Part shown: positions 8,363-18,409 of the stretch, in pieces
Numbering within the stretch: the stretch's first letter is position 1
Layout: every line of letters starts with the position of its first letter
From: Kingella negevensis
GTDB taxonomy: Bacteria > Pseudomonadota > Gammaproteobacteria > Burkholderiales > Neisseriaceae
DNA: 64,000 bases
Assembly (NCBI RefSeq): GCF_030177895.1
Contig: NZ_CP123448.1
Coordinates: 1,178,001-1,242,000 of the forward strand
Direction of reading: 5' to 3'
Program-made: the position numbers and the translations under genes
Notes under the pieces: model-generated
What the model saw: the letters and a program-made list of their open reading frames with translations, nothing else
Databases searched by the model: none
Told to the model about the DNA's origin: nothing

Positions 8363-8410
8363 AAACAAAAACGGACGACTTAAAAATCGCCCGTTTATTT
8401 TTCAGGCTGC
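8354..8410 (+). terminator. Nested hairpin after ubiT
   Basis: Outer arms GCAGCCTGAAAA / TTTTTCAGGCTGC enclose an inner AAACGG...CCGTTT hairpin. The uptake word overlaps the ubiT stop codon, and the hairpin lies between converging genes. Confidence 0.6.
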
Positions 8411-8412
8411 AA

Positions 8413-9084
8413 TTAAATAGAAGGTCTAAACCCCTCCATACTAAACCGATTATTCACCACATCATCACAACGCTGAATAAACAAATCCGCATTCGTATCA
8501 TAGCGGCTTTGAAACAAATGGTAGACCTGATTCCCAAACACCGTCCCAATCCCATAATAACCATAAGACGACAATCGCCAGATACCCTCCAAAGGTTCAC
8601 GCTCAAAATGCGTCGGGAAAAGTGTACGATAATGAATACCCATTTCCTCCGCTCGATAAGACACCTCTTCCGCCACATCAGCACATCCCGTCTCTAAAAA
8701 AGACGGCTTGCCCATGCGCTGATAACAATCCGTAGAAATAAAGAAAAACGCAGGCGAAGCAAAAATATGAGCCGCAGGCGGAATATGATTAGACACTTGC
8801 GCACAGCCCACAAAAGAATTCATCTGATAAGCCAAGTTAATCGAGTTCAACACAATCTGACGACTTAACGGAATCAAATCAGGCTCAATAATCCCCACAA
8901 TTTTACACCGCGCACGCCCCATCACCCAGTCTAGCCACTCCCCATGAGGGACATTCGCCTCCGTATACTGCACATTCAAATTAAAATGCTACATTACCCG
9001 CTTGTGCGCCGCCAATACCTCACGATTAAAATTTGTCCAATGAAACGAATGCAATTCCACATCAGTCGCAAAATCCAAAGCCAT
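8413..9084 (-). pseudogene. Unknown conserved-looking protein with an amber codon near the start
   Basis: The frame read from the ATG at 9084 gives MALDFATDVELHSFHWTNFN then REVLAAHKRVM. It meets TAG at 8989-8991 (codon 32) and continues without break to 8413 (HFNLNVQYTEANVPHGEW...). The segment before the stop blends with what follows, so a CAG to TAG change is likely. The product would have about 223 residues and no membrane segment. Stretches such as GRARCKIVGIIEPDLIPLSR and SSYGYYGIGTVFGNQVYHLF recall small glycosyltransferase-like proteins of capsule or LPS loci, but I cannot assign a family. A TTG at 8979 could restart translation without the first 35 residues. It converges on the broken ubiT. 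Confidence 0.6.
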
Positions 9085-9183
9085 TTGCCACACCCAATAA
9101 AATGATTAAAAATAAAAGCATTATAACGAAAAAGCAGCCTGAAAACCGTATAATTCTCCCATTCTCCCAACCGAAAGCCAACC

Positions 9184-11871
9184 ATGCTCAACACCGCCGC
9201 CAAATATTCCCCATGGCTCGCCCGCCAATTAGACAATAACCGCCTAAATTTAGACAAACTGTCTGACTGGCTCACGCGCCCACTCATGCCGCAAGATTTT
9301 GCCGATTACACCGACTGGCAGCAACTCCAAGCTGATGAAAACGAAGAAGAATTAGCCAAACAATTACGCATTTTACGCCGACACGTGATGGCACACATCA
9401 TCACACGCGACCTGTGCCGCGTATCCAATCTCGCCGAAGTTACGCGCACGATTACCGAATTTGCCGATTTCGCGATTAACACTGTACTTTCTTTTAGTTA
9501 TCAATACTATACAGATATGTACGGCACACCGATTGGATATTTCACGCAAGAGCCACAGCATTTGAGCGTTGTCGCCATGGGCAAGGCTGGCGGTTTTGAG
9601 CTGAATGTGTCGTCCGATATTGATTTGATTTTCATCTACCCCGAAAACGGCGACACCAACGGCAAACGTGAGCGCACGAATCAGGAATTTTTTACCAAAG
9701 TCGGGCAAAAACTCATTGGTTTACTTGATGAAATTACGGCGGACGGGCAGGTTTTCCGTGTTGATATGCGGTTGCGACCTGACGGCGACAGTGGCGCGTT
9801 GGTGTGCAGTGAGGCGGCTTTGGAGCAATATTTGATTACGCAAGGGCGCGAGTGGGAGCGGTATGCGTGGTGCAAGGGGCGCGTGGTAACGCCGTTTGCG
9901 AACGATATTCGCAGCCTGATTCGTCCGTTTGTTTTCCGTAAGTATTTGGATTATAACGCTTATGATGCGATGCGCGATTTGCACCGTCAAATTAGACAAG
10001 AAGTCCAAAAGCGTGGCATGGCGGACAATGTGAAATTAGGGGCGGGCGGTATTCGGGAAGTGGAATTTATCGCGCAGATTTTTCAGATGATTCGTGGCGG
10101 TCAAAATCGTGCGTTGCAGCTCAAAGGGACACAGGAAACGCTATTGAAATTGGCGGAATTGGGCATTTTAGATACAGAAATTGCAGATAAATTATTGAAT
10201 GCATATTGCTTTTTGCGTGATGTGGAACACCGTTTGCAGTATTGGGACGACCAGCAAACGCAAATGCTGCCTGAAAATGAATCGCAGCAAAATTTGTTGG
10301 CGGAAAGTATGGGTTTTGCGAATTGGACAGATTTTTCAGGCTGCCTGAAAGCGCATAGAGCATTTGTTCATCAAATATTTAGCGATGTTTTGGGAACGGA
10401 AGAAGCGGAATTGGACACGGCGCATGAATTTTCAGACATTTGGTTGTGGCTGCCTGAAAATATGGAAGCAACTACGGATAAATTGTCTAAATTGAATTAT
10501 GTGGACAATGAGGTGTTGATTCAACGATTAGTTCAATTAAAACAATCATCTAAATATCGGCAGTTGTCGGCACACGCTCAGCCGCGTTTTGATGCGGTTG
10601 TGCCGCGTTTGTTGGAGGCTGCGGCGAAATGTGAAAATGCTGATGATACGTTGTTGAGATTATTGGATTTTTTGGAAAGCATTAGCCGCCGTTCTGCGTA
10701 TTTGGCGTTTTTGAATGAGTATCCGCAAGCATTGCAACAAGTGGCGGATTTGATGTCGCAAAGCGCGTGGTTGGCGGATTATTTGCGGCGGCACCCGATT
10801 TTGTTGGACGAGCTTTTGTCGGCGCAATTACGCCAACCACTTGATTGGCAAGGCTTATCGGGGGAACTTTCAGGCAGCCTGAAAGCGTGTGGCGAGGATA
10901 CGGAGGCGAAAATGGACGTGTTGCGCCGTTTTCAGCACGCGCAGGTTTTTCGTTTGACGGTGCAGGATTTGGCTGGAAATTGGACGGTAGAGGCGTTGAG
11001 TGATGAGCTGTCGCGTTTGGCGGATTTAATTTTGGAACAGACACTTACGCACGCTTGGCTGAGTGTGCCGAAGCGACATTTGGACGCACCGAAATTTGCG
11101 ATTGTGGCTTATGGGAAGTTGGGCGGTAAGGAGTTGGGCTATGCGAGTGATTTGGATTTGGTGTATTTGTATGATGATGATTTTGCGGAAGCATCTGATA
11201 TTTATGCGAAATTGTCGCGCCGTTTGACGACTTGGCTTTCAGGCGGCACGGGAGCTGGGACTTTGTATGATGTGGATTTGCGTTTGCGCCCAAATGGGGA
11301 CGCGGGTTTTTTGGCGCACAGTTTGGCGGCGTTTGAGAAGTATCAGCGTGAGCAGGCGTGGACGTGGGAGCATCAGGCTTTGACGCGAGCGCGGTTTGTG
11401 TGTGGTGATGCGGCGGTGGGAGCGGCTTTTGAGCGGATTCGCCGTGAGATTTTGACGATGCCACGAGATAAAGTTCAGTTAAAACAGGATATTATTGAGA
11501 TGCGTGAAAAGATGTTCCCGACGCACGCGCCTGTGAATGAGAATGTGAAATATGCGCGTGGGGGTGTGGTGGACGTGGAATTTATTGTGCAGTATTTGGT
11601 GTTGGCGGAAAGTGGGCGTGAGCCGAAACTGATTGAAAATTATGGGAATATTGCGCTATTGGGTATGGCGGCGCGGCGTGGTTTGATTGATGTGAATTTG
11701 GCGGAGCGTTGCGCGGCGGCGTATCGTTATTATCGGCAGATTCAGCATAATAAGAATTTACGTGATTGGAAACGGGCGGAGGTTGATGATGTGTTGCTTG
11801 GGCATTATGAGAATGTGAAAATGCTTTGGGAACAGGTGTTTGGAGAAGAAGTGCGTTTTCAGGCAGCCTGA
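9184..11871 (+). CDS. glnE: Bifunctional glutamine synthetase adenylyltransferase/deadenylase
   Basis: The 895-residue protein holds two nucleotidyltransferase domains joined by a helical linker, as in Escherichia coli GlnE (946 residues). The N-terminal domain has GKAGGFELNVSSDIDLIFIY and the C-terminal one YGKLGGKELGYASDLDLVYLY; the paired Asp residues of SDxD bind the metal. Each domain also shows the RLRPxGDxG motif (MRLRPDGDSG, LRLRPNGDAG). It adds or removes AMP on glutamine synthetase in response to PII and glutamine. Four internal uptake words encode LPEN, SGCLK, LPEN and SGSLK in the linker and early C-terminal half. Its stop codon overlaps another uptake word. Confidence 0.95.
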   Translation: MLNTAAKYSPWLARQLDNNRLNLDKLSDWLTRPLMPQDFADYTDWQQLQADENEEELAKQLRILRRHVMAHIITRDLCRVSNLAEVTRTITEFADFAINTVLSFSYQYYTDMYGTPIGYFTQEPQHLSVVAMGKAGGFELNVSSDIDLIFIYPENGDTNGKRERTNQEFFTKVGQKLIGLLDEITADGQVFRVDMRLRPDGDSGALVCSEAALEQYLITQGREWERYAWCKGRVVTPFANDIRSLIRPFVFRKYLDYNAYDAMRDLHRQIRQEVQKRGMADNVKLGAGGIREVEFIAQIFQMIRGGQNRALQLKGTQETLLKLAELGILDTEIADKLLNAYCFLRDVEHRLQYWDDQQTQMLPENESQQNLLAESMGFANWTDFSGCLKAHRAFVHQIFSDVLGTEEAELDTAHEFSDIWLWLPENMEATTDKLSKLNYVDNEVLIQRLVQLKQSSKYRQLSAHAQPRFDAVVPRLLEAAAKCENADDTLLRLLDFLESISRRSAYLAFLNEYPQALQQVADLMSQSAWLADYLRRHPILLDELLSAQLRQPLDWQGLSGELSGSLKACGEDTEAKMDVLRRFQHAQVFRLTVQDLAGNWTVEALSDELSRLADLILEQTLTHAWLSVPKRHLDAPKFAIVAYGKLGGKELGYASDLDLVYLYDDDFAEASDIYAKLSRRLTTWLSGGTGAGTLYDVDLRLRPNGDAGFLAHSLAAFEKYQREQAWTWEHQALTRARFVCGDAAVGAAFERIRREILTMPRDKVQLKQDIIEMREKMFPTHAPVNENVKYARGGVVDVEFIVQYLVLAESGREPKLIENYGNIALLGMAARRGLIDVNLAERCAAAYRYYRQIQHNKNLRDWKRAEVDDVLLGHYENVKMLWEQVFGEEVRFQAA

Positions 11872-11889
11872 AAAATAGAAAGGAATATT

Positions 11890-12799
11890 ATGAAGAAAAT
11901 TTTGTTGATTTCACATGAATTATCGCTAACGGGTGCGCCGCGCATGCTGTTTAACGCAGCTTTAGCCATTCGGCAAGCAGGCTGGGAAGTGGTTATTCTT
12001 TCGACGCAAGATGGCGCAAGCAAATTTGTCTGCAAAAATCATCTGGTGGCTGCATGAATCGCAAGGCATCTTGGAGCACCTACCCAGCACAATCGATATT
12101 CCATTATTACAGTCCAAAGTTCATATTTTGACAGTGAGCCGTTACGCTCAGTCTTTTTTGCCCCAAGGCTTGCAAAGCACCATTTTAAAAAATGGCATTC
12201 CTGACACCTCACAACTTTTCAGGCAGCCTGAAAATCCATCAGCAGCGTTCAAATTTGCATGGATTGGCACACTGGCTCCGTATAAAGGGACAGATATTTT
12301 TTGCAACGCCATTGCTTTGCTGCCTGAAAACATGCGCGAGCAATGTCAGTTTTTCATTGCTGGGGAACCCATGCTGTTTTTGCCTGACTATTTTGAACGC
12401 ATTATTCAAACGGCTCAGACTTACCCACAACTTCAGTATCTTGGTCATCTCACACATGAAGCAGCACTGAACTTGATGACACAATCAGACATTATTGTGA
12501 GCAGTTCAAGAGATGAATCGTTTTCGCTGGTTTGCACAGAAGCTGCCATGCTCAGTAAACCGATTATTTTGAACCAAAACGTAGGCATTGCTGACATGTT
12601 CACGCATGGCGAAAGCTGCTTGCTGCATGAAACAGAAAATGCCCAATCTCTGGCAACACAAATGCTCTGGGCGTATGAAAACCGAGAAACCGCCGCGAAA
12701 ATCGGTCGCAATGCACGCAAAATATTTGAGCAAGAATTAACGATTGAGCAATTCTCACAAAATTTCATGCAGATTTTGCAAAACGAAATCACAGCCTGA
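11890..12799 (+). pseudogene. GT4 glycosyltransferase with internal deletion and frameshift
   Basis: The ATG at 11890 follows AGAAAGGAATATT and opens a GT4 N-terminus (MKKILLISHELSLTGAPRML, then FNAALAIRQAGWEVVILSTQDG). At about 12010 the coding moves to another frame, QANLSAKIIWWLHESQGILE. It then runs to 12799 with a full C-terminal Rossmann domain, including the donor-site region IVSSSRDESFSLVCTEAAML. Intact GT4 proteins have roughly 100 more residues between these two parts, so a deletion that also shifted the frame is the simplest explanation. An internal ATG at 12011 could produce a 262-residue C-terminal domain, which should lack the acceptor site. It starts 18 bp after glnE. Confidence 0.75.
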
Positions 12800-12800
12800 A

Positions 12801-12837
12801 AAAAAGCAGCCTGAAAACCACTTTCAGGCTGCTTTTT
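12801..12837. terminator. Uptake-word hairpin terminator between converging genes
   Basis: AAAAAGCAGCCTGAAA pairs with TTTCAGGCTGCTTTTT across five bases. The hairpin is symmetric, so it can serve both strands. Confidence 0.75.
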
Positions 12838-12840
12838 GTT

Positions 12841-14493
12841 TCAGGCTGCGCGACTATGCTCTTCCGCGACCACTTTCGCCGCTTCCGCATCAAATTCGCT
12901 CAATTCCCCCAGCTTCATCGACACAATCCGTTCCGCATGATGAAAATATTTATCATCATGGCTAATCGCAAACACGGTGTAACCACTCTCTTTCAACAAC
13001 GGCAACAGTTGCTCATAAAATACGCGGCGAAATTGTGGGTCTTGGTCTGCCGCCCATTCGTCCAAAATCATCATGCTGCGGTTTTCCAGTGCGGCTATCA
13101 ACAAGCCCAAACGTTTGCGTTGCCCTTGCGATAATTTGCTGTTCAGAATGCGTTTTTTCTCAATTTTCACTTTCTCGCTCAGTTGCAAATGGCTCAACCA
13201 TTGCGCGATTTGTTCATCGGCAACATCAATCCCCATGCCATCAATCAGTTGCTCAAAAATATGAAAATCAGTGAACACACTGGCAAATAATTGGCGATAC
13301 GCTTCACGGTTCGCGTCTGTGATTTCCACATCGTCCACAAAAATTTTGCCTGAAGTGGGTGTGTATAAACCTGCCAACACCATAGACAATGTGGATTTGC
13401 CCGAACCGTTACCGCCAATCAGAAACACCGTTTCGCCGCGTTTCAGCGTTAAGTTTACAGGCTGCAACGCGAAAATTTGTCCGCCCTGCTCTGGGTGCGC
13501 GTAAGTGATGTTCTCCAAACGAATGGTTTGCCAATTTTCAGGCAGCCTGAAACTTTGGCGAAACTGTGGGCGATATTCGTCCAAACCCAAGGCTTGCAAG
13601 GCTTGCAGACCAATTTGGCTTTGCGTAATCGCTGGGAACGCGCCAATCGCAGACGTGAGTGGCCCGCGCATAAACAGCACGGTCATGCTAATCGTTGCCG
13701 CGTCGCTTAGGCTGGCCCAATCGTGTTGAATGGACAGATAAAAAATCACGCCCACCGCCGCCAACATCACGCTATTGCCCCAGTTCACCGCAATCGCGTG
13801 GTAACTATCGGCATGAATGTGCGCGTTGCGGCGGACTTTGGCTTGTGGCATAAATTCTTCGTTGAAAAAACGCTCGGCGCGAAAACGGTTCAGCGTCAGT
13901 TCTTTGTGTCCGTCCAACACGGTTTCATAATGGCGTTGCACTTCGTCTTCGGCGTGGCGCATGGTGCGAAAGCTGGCGTAATGGCGTTTCACGACAAAAT
14001 TTGTGCCTGCAATCATCAAGCCCATCATCAGCGCAATCACGATAAATAATTTGAACGACAAAACCATTAAATACAGGCTGCAAGCTAAGGTAAACAACGC
14101 GCCTTGCACCAATTCAGGAAGCCGTGTAAATGCAAATGAAATGCTGCGAATGTCGCTGCCCAAACTGGCGAGAATTTTGGGTTTGCCAATCAACTGAATT
14201 TGCGCGTTGTGGCTGTCCATAATGCGTTTTACAAATTGCACTTGAATATCGTAAATAAAGTTTTGCCCCAGCCGTGCCAACTGAATTTGCGCCATGCTTG
14301 AGACGATGAAATACACAGCAACTAAAATTAAAAATTGCCCAATGCCGCCGCTGTTTAGGTTTTCTTCGCGCAGCAAATGATTGTTGATATACGAAAGTGT
14401 GCCAATCCCCATCGCGCCCGAAAACAGGGTGAGCGCAAACATTTGCCAAAAGGCGAAACGGTGTTGTTGAAAAATGATTTTGATAATATCCAT
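12841..14493 (-). CDS. ABC transporter, fused permease-ATPase, cyclic-peptide exporter type (YojI/PvdE-like)
   Basis: From ATG 14493 (MDIIKIIFQQHRFAFWQ) the protein has 550 residues. An upstream in-frame extension to 14577 runs through an uptake-word region and is not favoured. Membrane segments occupy about residues 15-36, 52-68, 132-162 and 241-256. The ATPase part has Walker A GGNGSGKST (360-368), signature LSQGQ (454-458) and Walker B MMILDEW (474-480). The sequence ILDEWAADQDPQFRRVFYEQ is typical of the cyclic-peptide/siderophore exporter group (SyrD, PvdE, YojI). The exported substrate is unknown; no peptide or NRPS gene is nearby. An uptake word encodes FRLPEN at 315-320, and the TGA stop lies inside another uptake word. 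Confidence 0.8.
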   Translation of the reverse strand: MDIIKIIFQQHRFAFWQMFALTLFSGAMGIGTLSYINNHLLREENLNSGGIGQFLILVAVYFIVSSMAQIQLARLGQNFIYDIQVQFVKRIMDSHNAQIQLIGKPKILASLGSDIRSISFAFTRLPELVQGALFTLACSLYLMVLSFKLFIVIALMMGLMIAGTNFVVKRHYASFRTMRHAEDEVQRHYETVLDGHKELTLNRFRAERFFNEEFMPQAKVRRNAHIHADSYHAIAVNWGNSVMLAAVGVIFYLSIQHDWASLSDAATISMTVLFMRGPLTSAIGAFPAITQSQIGLQALQALGLDEYRPQFRQSFRLPENWQTIRLENITYAHPEQGGQIFALQPVNLTLKRGETVFLIGGNGSGKSTLSMVLAGLYTPTSGKIFVDDVEITDANREAYRQLFASVFTDFHIFEQLIDGMGIDVADEQIAQWLSHLQLSEKVKIEKKRILNSKLSQGQRKRLGLLIAALENRSMMILDEWAADQDPQFRRVFYEQLLPLLKESGYTVFAISHDDKYFHHAERIVSMKLGELSEFDAEAAKVVAEEHSRAA

Positions 14494-14665
14494 GTTTTTT
14501 AATGTGTTCAGACTGCCTGAAAAATGGGCAATTGTATCGCAAAAAGAATAAGTTAGGCATGATAAGGAACAAAGCATTTTCAGGCTGCCTGAAAAAATAT
14601 GTAAAGTAACCCTTGAAAATCATTTTAACGCGCCTTATTTAGCGAACATCGGAACGCGGCTTGTG

Positions 14666-14771
14666 ATAGTGCTTTAACTTCTAATTAGTACAGTGTTGCC
14701 AACTCCCTTATGTACTATTCGTACACGGCGGTCGTTGTCGCCTTGTCCTAATTTCGAATTTAAAGCACTAT
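14666..14771 (-). mobile_element. Correia-type miniature element, copy 2
   Basis: A 106-bp element with ends ATAGTGCTTTAA / TTAAAGCACTAT. On the minus strand it reads GGACAAGGCGACAACGACC...GGGAGTTGGCAACACTGTAC. It lies upstream of the dnaK promoter. Its terminal repeats differ from those of the other copies but stay complementary to each other. Confidence 0.8.
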
Positions 14772-14871
14772 CGTTTTCAGGCTGCATTTGAATACACTGA
14801 AAAATTGTAGGGTACGCAGGGCGCACTCTACGAAATTTCATGATGTATCAAACGCAGCCTAAAAATTCAAA

Positions 14872-14898
14872 CTTGAAAAACCAAGCCCCACGCCCCAT
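14872..14898 (+). promoter_or_regulatory. Sigma32 (RpoH) heat-shock promoter of dnaK
   Basis: CTTGAA at 14872-14877 and CCCCATAT starting at 14893 are separated by 15 bases. This matches the sigma32 pattern (CTTGAAA, 11-16 bp, CCCCATnT). It lies 50 bp before the dnaK start. Confidence 0.75.
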
Positions 14899-14947
14899 AT
14901 ATTCAACATCTGAAATTTAATGTGATTTTCACAGGAGTAAAAACATT

Positions 14948-16867
14948 ATGGCAAAAGTAATTGGTATTGACTTAGGTACAACCAACTCATGCGTAGCGAT
15001 TTCTGAAAACGGCACAATCAAAGTGATTGAAAACGCAGAAGGCGCACGCACCACCCCATCAATCGTAGCGTACACAGAAAACGAAACATTGGTTGGCGCA
15101 CCTGCGAAACGTCAAGCTGTTACCAACGCAAAAAACACCATCTACGCAGCAAAACGCTTGATTGGTCACAAATTTGAAGACAAAGAAGTTCAACGCGACA
15201 TTGAAACCATGCCATTTGAGATTATTAAATCTTCAAACGGCGACGCTTGGGTAAAAGCACAAGGCAAAGAATTGTCTCCACCACAAATTTCTGCAGAAGT
15301 ATTGCGTAAAATGAAAGAAGCGGCTGAAGCATACTTGGGCGAAAAAGTAACCGAAGCCGTTGTAACCGTTCCAGCATACTTCAACGACAGTCAACGCCAA
15401 GCCACTAAAGACGCAGGTCGCATTGCAGGTTTGGACGTAAAACGTATCATCAACGAGCCAACTGCCGCAGCATTGGCGTTTGGTATGGACAAAGTACAAG
15501 GCGGTGACCGCAAGATTGCTGTTTACGACTTGGGCGGCGGTACGTTTGATATTTCGATTATTGAAATCGCGGACGTGGACGGTGACAAACAGTTTGAAGT
15601 ATTGGCAACCAACGGCGACACATTCTTGGGCGGCGAAGACTTCGACCAACGCATCATCAATTTCATCATTGACGAGTTCAAAAAAGAACAAGGCATTGAT
15701 TTGAAAAACGATCCAATGGCAATGCAGCGCGTGAAAGAAGCCGCAGAAAAAGCCAAAATTGAATTGTCTAGCGGTCAGCAAACCGAAATCAATTTGCCAT
15801 ACATCACAATGGACGCGACTGGCCCGAAACACTTGGTGTTGAAAATCACACGCGCGAAATTTGAATCTTTGGTTGAAAACTTGATTGCTCGCTCTATTGA
15901 GCCTTGCCGCATCGCCTTAAAAGACGCTGGTTTGAGCGCGTCTGATATTGACGATGTGATTTTGGTTGGCGGTCAAACGCGTATGCCAAAAGTACAAGAA
16001 GCGGTTAAAGACTTCTTTGGCAAAGAACCACGCAAAGACGTGAACCCTGATGAAGCCGTTGCCGTAGGCGCAGCGATTCAAGGTGAAGTGCTGGGCGGCG
16101 GTCGCACAGACGTGTTGTTGTTGGACGTGACGCCGTTGTCTTTGGGCATTGAAACCATGGGCGGCATCATGACCAAGTTGATTCAGAAAAACACCACGAT
16201 TCCAACCAAAGCATCGCAAGTGTTCTCCACAGCGGAAGACAATCAACCAGCCGTAACCATTCATGTGTTGCAAGGCGAACGCGAACGCGCTTCAGCAAAC
16301 AAATCGTTAGGTCAATTCAACTTGGGCGACATCGCACCTGCACCACGCGGTATGCCACAAATTGAAGTCACTTTTGACATTGACGCGAACGGTATCTTGC
16401 ACGTTTCTGCGAAAGACAAAGGCACAGGCAAAGCGGCAAACATCACGATTCAAGGTTCTTCTGGTTTGAGCGAAGAAGAAATTGAACGCATGGTGAAAGA
16501 CGCAGAAGCCAACGCGGAAGAAGATAAAAAATTGCACGAATTGGTGCAAAGCCGCAACCAAGCAGAAGCTCTGGTTCACTCGGTGAAAAAATCTTTGGAA
16601 GAACACGGCGACAAATTAGAAGCTGCTGAAAAAGAAAAAATTGAAGCCGCTTTGAAAGACGTTGAAGAAGCTGTGAAAGGCGACGACAAAGAAGCCATCA
16701 ATTCTAAAGTGGAAGAATTAGGCAAAGTAAGCCAAAAATTGGGCGAAATGGTGTACGCGCAAGCGCAACAAGAAGCTCAACAAGGCGAAGCAGCGCAAGG
16801 TTCTTCAGCGAAAAAAGATGACGACATTGTGGACGCTGAATTCCAAGAAGTGAAAGACGACAAATAA
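14948..16867 (+). CDS. dnaK: Chaperone DnaK (Hsp70)
   Basis: The 639-residue protein shows the Hsp70 signatures in order: [12 protein letters not shown] near the N-terminus, the phosphate loop [13 protein letters not shown] at about 193-205 and the third signature [13 protein letters not shown] at about 339. The substrate-binding domain and helical lid follow, ending in [16 protein letters not shown]. It folds and disaggregates proteins with DnaJ and GrpE, neither of which is in the window. GGAG at 14934-14937 precedes the ATG. A sigma32-type promoter predicts heat induction. It contains no clear uptake words. Confidence 0.98.
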   Translation: MAKVIGIDLGTTNSCVAISENGTIKVIENAEGARTTPSIVAYTENETLVGAPAKRQAVTNAKNTIYAAKRLIGHKFEDKEVQRDIETMPFEIIKSSNGDAWVKAQGKELSPPQISAEVLRKMKEAAEAYLGEKVTEAVVTVPAYFNDSQRQATKDAGRIAGLDVKRIINEPTAAALAFGMDKVQGGDRKIAVYDLGGGTFDISIIEIADVDGDKQFEVLATNGDTFLGGEDFDQRIINFIIDEFKKEQGIDLKNDPMAMQRVKEAAEKAKIELSSGQQTEINLPYITMDATGPKHLVLKITRAKFESLVENLIARSIEPCRIALKDAGLSASDIDDVILVGGQTRMPKVQEAVKDFFGKEPRKDVNPDEAVAVGAAIQGEVLGGGRTDVLLLDVTPLSLGIETMGGIMTKLIQKNTTIPTKASQVFSTAEDNQPAVTIHVLQGERERASANKSLGQFNLGDIAPAPRGMPQIEVTFDIDANGILHVSAKDKGTGKAANITIQGSSGLSEEEIERMVKDAEANAEEDKKLHELVQSRNQAEALVHSVKKSLEEHGDKLEAAEKEKIEAALKDVEEAVKGDDKEAINSKVEELGKVSQKLGEMVYAQAQQEAQQGEAAQGSSAKKDDDIVDAEFQEVKDDK

Positions 16868-16880
16868 TTTTGTTTGAATG

Positions 16881-16915
16881 AAAAAGCAGCCTGAAAAGTT
16901 TTCAGGCTGCTTTTT
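16881..16915 (+). terminator. Uptake-word hairpin terminator of dnaK
   Basis: AAAAAGCAGCCTGAAAA and TTTTCAGGCTGCTTTTT form a 17-bp stem with a one-base gap, 14 bp after the dnaK stop. Confidence 0.8.
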
Positions 16916-16975
16916 GTTGTCATAAATCCGTTATAATTCACACCTTTCTATTTTTCAAGAACACGAGATTTCATC

Positions 16976-18331
16976 ATGCAACATATTCACATCATCGGCA
17001 TTGGCGGCACATTTATGGGCGGACTGGCACGAATCGCAAAAGAAGCAGGTTTCAAAGTTACAGGCTGCGACGCGAAAATGTATCCGCCGATGAGTACGCA
17101 ATTAGAAGAATTGGGCGTAACCGTGCATGAAGGCTTTGACGCAGCACAACTTGATGAATTTAAAGCCGATATGTATGTGATTGGCAACGTCGCCAAGCGC
17201 GGCATGGACGTGATTGAAGGCATTTTAAACAAAAATTTACCCTACACATCAGGACCGCAATGGCTGGCTGAAAACGTGTTGCACAAAATGTGGGTGCTGG
17301 GCGTGGCTGGCACACACGGCAAAACCACCACCGCTTCTATGCTCGCGTGGGTGCTGGAACACGCAGGTTACGGCGCAGGCTTTTTGATTGGCGGCGTACC
17401 GCAAAATTTCAGCGTGTCGGCACGTTTGCCGCAAACCGACAGCGCGTTTTTCGTGATTGAAGCGGACGAATACGACACCGCCTTTTTCGACAAACGCAGC
17501 AAATTCGTTCACTACCGCCCACGCACCGCGATTTTGAATAATTTGGAATACGACCACGCCGACATTTTCCCCGATTTACACGCTATTCAAACGCAATTTC
17601 ATCACTTGGTTCGCACCGTGCCAAATCAAGGCTTAATCGTGGCAAATGGGCGTGAAAGCAGCCTGAAAAACGTGTTGGAACGCGGCTGCTGGACACCTGT
17701 GGAATTTTTCGGCGACGCAAACGATTGGCACATTGAAAACGTGCAGCAAGACGGCAGTTTTGACGTGCATTTTCAAGGTGAAAAAATGGGACACATCGCA
17801 TGGGCATTACTCGGCGACCACAATCGCATGAACGCGCTGGCAGTGATTGCGGCAGCGCGACACGTTGGCGTGAGCATTCAGGCTGCCTGTGAAGCGTTGA
17901 GCGCGTTTAAAAACGTGAAAAGACGTATGGAAATCAAAGGCGTGGCAAATGGCGTAACCGTTTACGATGATTTCGCGCATCACCCCACCGCGATTACCAC
18001 GACTGTGGCAGGTTTGCGCGACAAAGTGGGCGCGGCGCGAATTATCGCCGTGTTAGAGCCGCGTTCCAACACGATGAAACTCGGCACGATGAAAACCGCG
18101 CTTTCAGGCAGCCTGAAAGATGCCGACCAAGTTTTCTGTTACGCAGGCGGTGTGGATTGGGACGTGGCGGACGCGCTTGCACCGTTGGGCGATAAATTGC
18201 ACGTTGGCAAGGATTTTGATGAGTTTGTGAATGCGATTGCGGCGGAAGCAAAATCGGGCGATCATGTTTTGGTGATGTCCAACGGCGGATTTGGTGGCAT
18301 TCACGATAAGCTGTTGGCGAAATTGAAGTAA
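16976..18331 (+). CDS. mpl: UDP-N-acetylmuramate:L-alanyl-gamma-D-glutamyl-meso-diaminopimelate ligase
   Basis: This 451-residue member of the Mur ligase family begins HIHIIGIGGTFMGGLA, the Mpl version of the MurC nucleotide-binding loop. It has the ATP loop GTHGKTTT at 112-119, the EADEYDTAFFDKRSKF stretch characteristic of Mpl and the C-terminal YDDFAHHPTAI motif. Mpl reattaches recycled tripeptide to UDP-MurNAc in the cytoplasm, so cell wall recycling is expected. Uptake words at about 17660, 17878 and 18103 encode SSLKN, IQAAC and SGSLK. It stands alone between dnaK and a glycosyltransferase. Confidence 0.95.
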   Translation: MQHIHIIGIGGTFMGGLARIAKEAGFKVTGCDAKMYPPMSTQLEELGVTVHEGFDAAQLDEFKADMYVIGNVAKRGMDVIEGILNKNLPYTSGPQWLAENVLHKMWVLGVAGTHGKTTTASMLAWVLEHAGYGAGFLIGGVPQNFSVSARLPQTDSAFFVIEADEYDTAFFDKRSKFVHYRPRTAILNNLEYDHADIFPDLHAIQTQFHHLVRTVPNQGLIVANGRESSLKNVLERGCWTPVEFFGDANDWHIENVQQDGSFDVHFQGEKMGHIAWALLGDHNRMNALAVIAAARHVGVSIQAACEALSAFKNVKRRMEIKGVANGVTVYDDFAHHPTAITTTVAGLRDKVGAARIIAVLEPRSNTMKLGTMKTALSGSLKDADQVFCYAGGVDWDVADALAPLGDKLHVGKDFDEFVNAIAAEAKSGDHVLVMSNGGFGGIHDKLLAKLK

Positions 18332-18409
18332 ACCGTAAATTGCGCCCTGCACACCAAACATTCAGGCAGCCTGAAAACGAAAAATAAAAAACAAGAACAA
18401 GGTAATTCT

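Noticed and set aside
1009..8991. Reassignment of TAG to a sense codon
   Set aside because: TAG ends the phosphoesterase gene at 2551-2553 and atpH at 31110-31112, the latter ten bases before atpA. Other premature stops here are TGA and TAA, so recoding of one codon would not explain them.
15233..15832. Minus-strand ORF of 199 codons inside dnaK
   Set aside because: It is antisense to the most conserved part of Hsp70, with Phe/Cys/Val-rich translation typical of a shadow frame.
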